Part shown: positions 27,399 to 32,300 of the stretch, in pieces
How positions within the stretch are numbered: position 1 is the stretch's first letter
Layout of the letters: the number at the start of each line of letters is the position of its first letter
Source of the DNA: Wenzhouxiangella sp. XN79A
GTDB taxonomy: Bacteria > Pseudomonadota > Gammaproteobacteria > Xanthomonadales > Wenzhouxiangellaceae
Reading direction: 5' to 3'
NCBI RefSeq assembly: GCF_012272825.1
Contig: NZ_JAAWWS010000158.1
Location: 15,956 to 48,255 of the forward strand
Length of the DNA: 32,300 bases
The notes under the pieces: generated by a model
Database searches by the model: none
The model's input: the letters and a program-made list of their open reading frames with translations, nothing else
What the model was told of the DNA's origin: nothing
Position numbers and translations under genes: made by a program

Positions 27399-28898
27399 TC
27401 AAGCGGGCACGGCACGCTCGCGTGCCCAGTCCCGCAGCTGCTGGATGGGCTCGGCCATCATGACCGACAGCGGTCGGGTGTCCTGGATGGCTTCGAGGAT
27501 GTCGCGGTTGGTCAGTTCGCGGGCCTCGGCATGGGCGCTGTACAGGCCGCTGACCACGGCATGCTCGAGTTCGGCGCCGGAAAATCCGTCGGCGGCTTCG
27601 GCCAGGGCGTCGAGATCGTAGAGCATGGGCTTGATGTCGCGCCGGGCCAGGTGGATGGCAAACACCTCGCGGCGGGTGGCGTGGTCGGGCAGGTCGACGA
27701 AGAAGACTTCATCGAAGCGGCCCTTGCGGACCAGTTCCGGCGGCAGCGCGGTGATGTCGTTGGCGGTGGCGACCATGAAGACCCGGGTGTCGCGTTCGGC
27801 CATCCAGGTCAGCAGGGTGGCCAGCATGCGCTTGGAGGTGCCGCCGTCGTTGTCGCCGGTGGCCATGCCCTTCTCGATTTCATCGATCCACAGCACGCAG
27901 GGCTCCATGCGGTCGGCACCCTCGAGAGCGCGGCGCAGGTTGCGCTCGCTCTCGCCGTGGAAACGATTGAACAGCGCGCCGGCATCGAGGTGCAGCAGCG
28001 GCACGCCGAAGAAGCCGGCCACCGCGCGCGCGGCCAGTGACTTGCCGCAGCCCTGCACGCCCAGCAGCAGCAGGCCCTTCGGTGCATCGAGCCCCTTCGG
28101 CGGGTCGGCGGCGACGAACACCGGCTTGCGTCGCTCCAGCCATTTCTTCATGCGCGGCATGCCGGCCACGGCGGTAAACCGCTCGGTGTCGAGTTCGAAG
28201 CTCAGCGCGCCGGACGCATCCAGCAGGTCGAACCGCGTCTTCATCAGCTCCGGCAGGTCGGTCTCGTCGAGTACGCCGTCGTCGTGGATGGCGTTGCGAA
28301 CCAGCCGCCGCGCGTCCTTCATGGCCAGGCCGTTGAGGTTCAGCACCAGCCGCTCGATCATGTCGGGGTCGACCCGGGCCTGGGCGTGACCGCGACCGTC
28401 GGTCCATTCGACCGCCTGCTCGTGGATCATTGCCTCGAGTTCGGCACGCGACGGCGTGGTCAGATCGAAGCGCACGGCGCGGGGTTTCAGCGAATCGGGC
28501 AGGGCGATGTTGTGGCCGACCAGCACCAGCGTGGCGCCGGGGCGGTCGTGATCGCGGCTGATCTCGCGCGCCAGCCGGGCGATGACCGGGTCGTTGAGGA
28601 ACGGATGGAAGTCGGCCAGCAGGAAGATCGCGCCGTCCTGGCGCTGGTCGATGTGCCGGAGCAGTTCGGCCGGCTGGTCGAAGGTGCCGTCCAGCCCGCT
28701 CTGGCTGCCGAGCCGCTTCAGGCCGCGGGCGGCCGACCACAGGAAAACCGGGCGGGCCACTTCGCGGGCGACGTGGCGCAGCAGCTCGGCGGCGCGCGGC
28801 TCGTCGTGGGTGTCGATGAGGATCAGTCCGGCACCGGCGCGGACGTGGACGGCGAGTTCGTGCTTGTCGGCGCTCAGCGCGCAGTCGGAACGGGACAC
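27399..28898 (-). CDS. Ycf46-like AAA+ ATPase
   Basis: A 499-residue cytoplasmic AAA+ ATPase closely resembling cyanobacterial and plastid Ycf46. The N-terminal 220 residues look like a degenerate ATPase-like domain (LILIDTHDEPRAAELL, DGAIFLLADFHPFL). The C-terminal half is a full AAA+ module: Walker A GVQGCGKS (280-287), Walker B CVLWIDEIEK (Asp339, Glu340), sensor 1 MVATAND and the arginine-finger region RKGRFDEVFFVDLP. Homologues have been linked to carbon utilisation in cyanobacteria, but their target is not settled. The start is a GTG at 28898 without a clear ribosome-binding site. It follows the ParA-like gene on the same strand, probably in one operon with the thioesterase and lipoprotein genes. 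Confidence 0.9.
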   Translation of the reverse strand: MSRSDCALSADKHELAVHVRAGAGLILIDTHDEPRAAELLRHVAREVARPVFLWSAARGLKRLGSQSGLDGTFDQPAELLRHIDQRQDGAIFLLADFHPFLNDPVIARLAREISRDHDRPGATLVLVGHNIALPDSLKPRAVRFDLTTPSRAELEAMIHEQAVEWTDGRGHAQARVDPDMIERLVLNLNGLAMKDARRLVRNAIHDDGVLDETDLPELMKTRFDLLDASGALSFELDTERFTAVAGMPRMKKWLERRKPVFVAADPPKGLDAPKGLLLLGVQGCGKSLAARAVAGFFGVPLLHLDAGALFNRFHGESERNLRRALEGADRMEPCVLWIDEIEKGMATGDNDGGTSKRMLATLLTWMAERDTRVFMVATANDITALPPELVRKGRFDEVFFVDLPDHATRREVFAIHLARRDIKPMLYDLDALAEAADGFSGAELEHAVVSGLYSAHAEARELTNRDILEAIQDTRPLSVMMAEPIQQLRDWARERAVPA

Positions 28899-28954
28899 GG
28901 CGGGTCCGGAACGGGAAAACGGCGCACGATCATGCGCGAAACGGGCGCGGCGGG

Positions 28955-29209
28955 TCAGATCCGGAACAGGTCGTTGTCGTCGCGACGGGGGTCGTCGGAC
29001 TCACCGTCCTCGGAAGCATGCTCGGCGTCGTCGTCGACCTCGTACTCTTCGTAGGCCCACTCCTCTTCGTCGTCCGATGCTTCATCGTCCCAGGCCGGCG
29101 CGCCCCGACCCGGATGAGCCGGCTCGTCGTCGTGTCGATAGGGGTTGCGATCGTCGGCGCCCGGACCTGCAACACGCAGGAAGACCTGCGTCAGCAGGTC
29201 CGTTACGCT
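28955..29209 (-). CDS. Acidic 84-codon tail in the -1 frame of the ParA-like gene
   Basis: Open frame of 84 codons and a TGA stop, in the -1 frame relative to the ParA-like gene, starting at the slippery site. It encodes [15 protein letters not shown], then a highly acidic stretch (for example [20 protein letters not shown]) and ends DDNDLFRI. Between the ParA stop and its own stop this frame contains no ATG, GTG or TTG. The nearest possible separate start is a GTG at 29255-29257, inside the ParA gene, where GGAGGA touches the GTG and so is too close for normal initiation. The simplest reading is that this is the C-terminal extension of a frameshifted ParA of 296 residues. An independent overlapping gene of 100 residues, or a sequence error, remains possible. 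Confidence 0.6.
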   Translation of the reverse strand, partial: SVTDLLTQVFLRVAGPGADDRNPYRHDDEPAHPGRGAPAWDDEASDDEEEWAYEEYEVDDDAEHASEDGESDDPRRDDNDLFRI

Positions 29210-29215
29210 TTTCCC
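29163..29215 (-). other. Candidate programmed -1 ribosomal frameshift signal
   Basis: Slippery heptamer GGGAAAA (29215 down to 29209) is in the phase G-GGA-AAA, the X-XXY-YYZ form. A 7-base spacer GCGTAAC contains the zero-frame stop (TAA, 29205-29203). Then comes a two-tier stem-loop: an 8-bp outer stem (29201-29194 with 29170-29163) and a perfect 7-bp inner stem (29191-29185 with 29180-29174) with a TCTT loop. Shifting by -1 reads directly into the acidic tail frame. The hairpin has no T-run after it, so it does not look like a terminator. Confidence 0.65.
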
Positions 29216-29844
29216 CGGGACTTCCGGCTGGTGATCCAGTGGACGATGGTTTCCCACTCCTCCCAGTCGTGCTCGGCCATGTAGGCCGGGAGGTCGTTGA
29301 CCGACAGGCCGCTTTCGAAGGCGCGCACGTAGTTCATCGAATCGCGCAGGCGTCCGACGACCGGTGCCTTGTAATGTTCGAGAAAGCCTTTCAGCTCGCG
29401 GTAGATGATGGTGTGCGGCTTGACCCGGTTGGCGATCAGGCCGACCTTGGCTTCGCCCTCGGCGATGGGCTTGAGCGAGAACAGGTGGCCGAGGAAGCGG
29501 TGGGCGGCGTTCATGTCGATGTACGACGGCAGCACCGGAATCAGCACCGTCTGGGCGCGGCGCACCAGGTTGCCCATTTCGGGGCCGTGAATGCCGGCCG
29601 GCGAGTCGAGGATCAGGAAATCGGTGCCGGACGGCGCGCGAACCGGCCCCTCGGCTGCGTTCAGCGAAACGATCTCCGGGTAGTCCTCCGGGCGTGTCGC
29701 ACTCCAGTCGGCCGAGGACTGCTGCGGATCGAGATCCCCGAGTGCGACCCGGTGGCCTTCCCAGGCCAGCGCGACGGCGAGATTGGTGGCGATCGTGGTC
29801 TTGCCGCACCCGCCCTTGGCGTTCAGGACTGCAATCGTGCGCAT
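29203..29844 (-). CDS. ParA/MinD-family P-loop ATPase (small type)
   Basis: A 213-residue ATPase of the ParA/MinD superfamily. The deviant Walker A motif is AKGGCGKTT, with the signature lysine Lys10 and the P-loop Lys15. [13 protein letters not shown] (switch I region) and [10 protein letters not shown] (Walker B) follow. Such proteins dimerise on ATP and use DNA or the membrane as a matrix for positioning cargo. No ParB or centromere-like repeat is seen nearby, so the cargo is unknown and an orphan positioning role is more likely than chromosome segregation. The ATG at 29842-29844 has a strong AAGGAG at good spacing. The gene ends ...SRGKA-stop at a -1 slippery site, after which a frameshift would add 84 acidic residues. 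Upstream are a lipoprotein and a thioesterase gene, downstream a Ycf46-like ATPase gene. Confidence 0.9.
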   Translation of the reverse strand: MRTIAVLNAKGGCGKTTIATNLAVALAWEGHRVALGDLDPQQSSADWSATRPEDYPEIVSLNAAEGPVRAPSGTDFLILDSPAGIHGPEMGNLVRRAQTVLIPVLPSYIDMNAAHRFLGHLFSLKPIAEGEAKVGLIANRVKPHTIIYRELKGFLEHYKAPVVGRLRDSMNYVRAFESGLSVNDLPAYMAEHDWEEWETIVHWITSRKSRGKA

Positions 29845-29893
29845 GTCGGCTCCTTAGCAACGAGAGGCGATCGGTGCCTCCGATCATGCCAAC

Positions 29894-30322
29894 TCAGCGG
29901 CTCCGTGTCACGTCCGGAAGGCCCGAATGCAGCATCCAGCGTTCGCGCTCCTCGTCCCAGCGCCAGGATTCCACGTACTCCACGCTCCGTTCCCGGGCGG
30001 TGTGAACGTGATACAGACGCAGCTCCACCAGGCGATCCATGCCGCTGCCATCCTCGATCGCGACGATCTGCCGGACCCGGTACTGGCTGACCTGGAACTG
30101 CTTGAGGCGGTCCACGTCGAGCTGGCTGATCGGGTTGTCGACCAGCCAGTCCGGGTGCATGAAATCGACCAGCGCGTCGAACTGGCTCCAGCGAACCAGC
30201 GCCTCGTAGCGCTGCAGCGTCTCGGTCTGGCGCTGCTCCTGCGAGCCGGTCACCGGGCAGCCGGCCAGCAGCAGGCCGGCCAGCATCGCCAGCACCAGGC
30301 GGGCAGTGGCTTGAGTCTTCAC
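29894..30322 (-). CDS. Hypothetical lipoprotein
   Basis: A 142-residue predicted lipoprotein. A short basic N-terminus and hydrophobic segment end in the lipobox LAGC (Cys22). The mature domain is rich in aromatic and charged residues (FMHPDWLVDNPISQLDVDRL, VESWRWDEERERWML). It resembles small NTF2-like or cystatin-like alpha+beta folds, but no family is assigned with confidence. The start is a GTG at 30322 overlapping the thioesterase stop (GTGA), so the two are translationally coupled. It probably belongs to the same transcript as the ParA-like and Ycf46-like genes. Confidence 0.82.
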   Translation of the reverse strand: MKTQATARLVLAMLAGLLLAGCPVTGSQEQRQTETLQRYEALVRWSQFDALVDFMHPDWLVDNPISQLDVDRLKQFQVSQYRVRQIVAIEDGSGMDRLVELRLYHVHTARERSVEYVESWRWDEERERWMLHSGLPDVTRSR

Positions 30323-30807
30323 GAGGGCAGGTCTCCCGGGTTCATGGCCAGGCCAGCATACCGGGCCTCGAGGCGGGCCGCTACCGCATCGCCGTCGGGG
30401 CCGGCGAGAACGATCTCCGGCGCCAGCGCCAGCCGTCCCTTGCCGCGGGCGCGAACGCCGTCGAGGAACTCGGCCACTGCGTCCTCGGCCGGCCAGTCGC
30501 ACACGGCCCGGAAATCCTGCGTCACCGGCGCCAGGAAGCGCACCTCGCAGCGGCCGATGACCAGCTCGGCGGCCAGTCCGGCGCGGCGCAAGGCCAGCCG
30601 GGGCAGCGACCAGCCGGCCAGCGTCATCAGCGACATCATCGCGCCGCCGAACGCCGTGCCCTTGTCGTTGACGTTGGGTGCCAGCGGTGCGGTCAGTTCG
30701 ATGCCGGCCTCGTCGAGCCGGGCGATCGCCAGCCCCATCGCGGCGCCCAGCGGGATCTGCCGGGTCAGGGTGTCGGTCAGCCAGCGGCATTCGTCGGAGT
30801 GGGGCAT
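30319..30807 (-). CDS. Hotdog-fold thioesterase (YiiD C-terminal domain type)
   Basis: A 162-residue single-domain protein of the putative thioesterase group (YiiD_C, PF09500 type). The central helix segment NVNDKGTAFGGAMMSLMTLAGW is the family hallmark. It carries the N and D-K-G-T residues that occupy the place of the hotdog active site. EVRFLAPVTQDFRAVC is a typical hotdog beta-strand pair. It likely hydrolyses an acyl-CoA or acyl-ACP thioester; the substrate is unknown. It is the first gene of the minus-strand operon and diverges from dusB across 97 bp. The start is the ATG at 30805-30807. Confidence 0.85.
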   Translation of the reverse strand: MPHSDECRWLTDTLTRQIPLGAAMGLAIARLDEAGIELTAPLAPNVNDKGTAFGGAMMSLMTLAGWSLPRLALRRAGLAAELVIGRCEVRFLAPVTQDFRAVCDWPAEDAVAEFLDGVRARGKGRLALAPEIVLAGPDGDAVAARLEARYAGLAMNPGDLPS

Positions 30808-30892
30808 TCGGGCGTCCGTGGGAAAGGCTGGCGGCAGGATACCCGGCCGGCGTCCGTTGCGTGTTCGGCCGGGGCCGGTTCGGCGCGTTCAG

Positions 30893-30898
30893 TACACT
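30893..30898 (+). promoter_or_regulatory. Possible -10 box for a leaderless dusB transcript
   Basis: TACACT ends six bases before the dusB ATG, and no ribosome-binding site is visible. This would place the transcript start at the ATG itself. No -35 element of good quality was found. The layout matches that before kdsD. Confidence 0.3.
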
Positions 30899-30904
30899 AT
30901 CGCC

Positions 30905-31906
30905 ATGACCGTTCCCGTTCTCCGCATCGGCCGTCACGAAATCGCCCCGGCGCTGGGTCTGGCGCCGATGGCCGGCGTCACCGACAAGCCGTTCCGGCTG
31001 CTCTGCCGGCGGATGGGCGCGGGGCTGGCGACGACCGAGATGACCTCGGCCAATCCGCAGCTGCGGGGCTCGCGCAAGTCGGCGGAGCGGCTGGACCACG
31101 CCGGCGAACCCGGACCGATCAGCGTGCAGATCGCCGGGACCGAGCCGGATCAGATGGCCGAGTTCGCCCGTTACAACGTCGATCATGGCGCCGAGATCAT
31201 CGATATCAACATGGGCTGCCCGGCCAAGAAGGTGTGCAGGGCCTGGGCGGGCTCGGCGCTGATGCGCGACGAGGCCCTGGTGGCGGCCATCCTGACCGCC
31301 GTGGTCGATGCCGTCGACGTGCCGGTGACGCTGAAGATCCGCACCGGCTGGGCCGCGGACCGGAAGAATGCGCCGGTCATCGCCCGGATCGCCGAGGATG
31401 CCGGCATCGCCGCGCTGGCCATCCACGGCCGCACCCGCGATCAGAAATACCAGGGCACGGCCGAGTACGACACGATCGCCCGGATCAAGCAGGACCTGAG
31501 CATCCCGATCTGGGCCAACGGCGACGTCGACGATCCGGACAAGGCCCGTCGCGTGCTCGAGCACACCCGCGCCGACGGCCTGCTGATCGGCCGAGCCGCC
31601 CAGGGGCGACCGTGGATCTTCGAGGAGATTCGCCACTACCTCGACACCGGCGAGCATCTTCCGGACAAGTCCCCCGAGCAGGTCGGCGCCATCCTCGTCG
31701 AACACCTCGAGGCCCTGCACGCCTTCTACGGCGCCGAGCGCGGCGTGCGGATCGCGCGCAAGCACCTGGGCTGGTACGTCAAGGCGCATCCCGGGCGGGA
31801 AGCGTTCCTGGCGTCGATCAACCGGGTGAATGACGCCGCCGAGCAGGTGCGGCGGACGCGGGAGTATTTCGAAGGGTTGGCTGCGGTGCTGGGTTCGGCG
31901 GCCTGA
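30905..31906 (+). CDS. dusB: tRNA-dihydrouridine synthase DusB
   Basis: A 333-residue FMN-dependent enzyme that reduces uridine to dihydrouridine in tRNA (position 17 in E. coli). TIM-barrel FMN-binding text at the start is LGLAPMAGVTDKPFRLL. The catalytic cysteine is Cys105 in DINMGCPAKKV. LKIRTGWA and AIHGRTRDQKYQGTAEY are typical of DusB, and ANGDVDDPDKA with GRAAQGRPWIF forms the phosphate-binding end of the barrel. Length is normal. In many gammaproteobacteria fis follows dusB; here the gene is followed at once by a REP array, so fis is absent at this site or lies beyond the array. Confidence 0.95.
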   Translation: MTVPVLRIGRHEIAPALGLAPMAGVTDKPFRLLCRRMGAGLATTEMTSANPQLRGSRKSAERLDHAGEPGPISVQIAGTEPDQMAEFARYNVDHGAEIIDINMGCPAKKVCRAWAGSALMRDEALVAAILTAVVDAVDVPVTLKIRTGWAADRKNAPVIARIAEDAGIAALAIHGRTRDQKYQGTAEYDTIARIKQDLSIPIWANGDVDDPDKARRVLEHTRADGLLIGRAAQGRPWIFEEIRHYLDTGEHLPDKSPEQVGAILVEHLEALHAFYGAERGVRIARKHLGWYVKAHPGREAFLASINRVNDAAEQVRRTREYFEGLAAVLGSAA

Positions 31907-31915
31907 GGGGCCCTG

Positions 31916-32300
31916 TCCGCGAGCAAGCTCCCTCCAGCAGTCGATTCCGGCGAGACGCTGCTTCCGCCTGTTGGAGGCCGCTTGCGGGCGAAGGGTGGCG
32001 GGGGCGGTTCGCGCGCAAGCGCCCTCCAACAGGTGGATCTGGCGGAGGTTCCTGTTGGAGGCCGCTTGCGGGCGAAGGTCGGCCCGGCCGGTTCGCGAGC
32101 AAGCTCCCTCCAACAGTCGATTCCGGCGAGGCGCTGCTTCCGTCTGTTGGAGGCCGCTTGCGGGCGAAGGGTGGCCCGGCCGGTTCGCGAGCAAGCTCCC
32201 TCCAACAGTCGATTCCGGCGAGACGCTGCTTCCGCCTGTTGGAGGCCGCTTGCGGGCGAAGGGTGGCGGGGGCGGTTCGCGCGCAAGCGCCCTCCAACAG
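31916..32300. repeat. Array of nine alternating REP elements, 92-bp period
   Basis: Nine 25-bp elements alternate in orientation: 31916, 31968, 32008, 32052, 32092, 32144, 32184, 32236 and 32276 (starts). Forward elements read CTGTTGGAGGCCGCTTGCGG... Reverse elements read TTCGCGAGCAAGCTCCCTCC... or the variant TTCGCGCGCAAGCGCCCTCC... Each forward-reverse pair encloses a 15-bp spacer, and pairs are joined by a conserved 27-bp spacer, once shortened to 19. The unit repeats every 92 bp, except one 84-bp step. The array begins 10 bases after the dusB stop and runs off the window. The paired palindromes are the BIME arrangement of REP elements. Confidence 0.9.

Noticed and set aside
29163-29201. 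Intrinsic terminator after the ParA-like gene.
   Set aside because: The stem-loop is strong, but the following bases are GC-rich with no T-run, and it lies exactly 7 nt after a slippery heptamer. It fits a frameshift stimulator better.
29018-29284. A plus-strand 88-codon frame with hydrophobic residues opposite the acidic tail.
   Set aside because: It is antisense to the tail and to the end of the ParA-like gene and has no ribosome-binding site. Its hydrophobic character is the complement of Asp and Glu codons.
29894-32194. A 766-codon minus-strand frame covering dusB and the REP array.
   Set aside because: Only its last 142 codons (the lipoprotein) have protein character. The rest is antisense to dusB and the repeats, giving recurrent RLLEGACART-like text from the REP units.
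31916-32300. CRISPR array.
   Set aside because: Repeats are palindromic and alternate in orientation. Spacers are conserved (15 and 27 bp) rather than unique, and no cas genes are near.

Overview
The window is a very GC-rich, densely coded bacterial chromosome segment. Gene content points to a gammaproteobacterium, most likely near the Xanthomonadales/Lysobacterales or Wenzhouxiangella-type lineages. The evidence is the complete LPS-transport block yrbG-kdsD-kdsC-lptC-lptA-lptB beside ibaG-murA, an FmdB-aspS pair, EttA, YceH, DusB, a type IV pilin with a sigma54-type promoter, an IPTL-CTERM surface protein and several REP-type palindromes. The taxonomic placement is inference from gene families, not from an alignment.

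Layout. Positions 1-784 (minus) hold a type IV pilin whose C-terminus runs into at least 27 copies of a Gly-Gly-Gly-Ser unit and off the window edge. Positions 940-3924 hold an AhpD-like protein, a DUF456 membrane protein, an alpha/beta hydrolase and a DUF4397/IPTL-CTERM protein. Positions 4069-7665 hold aspS, an FmdB zinc ribbon, and divergently a small RIO/LPS-kinase-like protein coupled to a GDT1-family transporter. Positions 7784-10629 hold an OleD-like reductase and ettA. Positions 10630-12097 are rich in inverted repeats around yceH. Positions 12098-19326 form one long minus-strand envelope operon: yrbG, kdsD, kdsC, lptC, lptA, lptB, then a methyltransferase, a family 2 glycosyltransferase and an atypical SDR where rpoN would be expected. 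Positions 19467-25820 (plus) hold ibaG, murA, an anchored alpha/beta hydrolase, a MATE exporter and sppA. Positions 25900-31906 hold a lipoprotein, a DUF457 protein, a minus-strand operon (thioesterase, lipoprotein, ParA-like ATPase, Ycf46-like AAA+ ATPase) and dusB. Positions 31916-32300 are a 92-bp-period array of alternating REP palindromes that continues past the window.

Functional themes. Much of the window serves the cell envelope: Kdo supply (KdsD, KdsC), the LPS bridge and its ATPase (LptC, LptA, LptB), peptidoglycan precursor synthesis (MurA), glycan decoration (methyltransferase, glycosyltransferase, SDR), pili, lipoproteins and an exosortase-type sorted protein. Translation-related genes (aspS, ettA, dusB) are interspersed.

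Most notable observation. The small ParA-family gene ends at a canonical -1 slippery heptamer (GGGAAAA, in the correct phase). It is followed after 7 nt by a two-tier perfect stem-loop. The -1 frame then stays open for 84 codons encoding a very acidic tail that has no usual start codon of its own downstream of the ParA stop. This is a strong candidate for programmed ribosomal frameshifting that would give two ParA isoforms. I know of no description of it, but I could not search.
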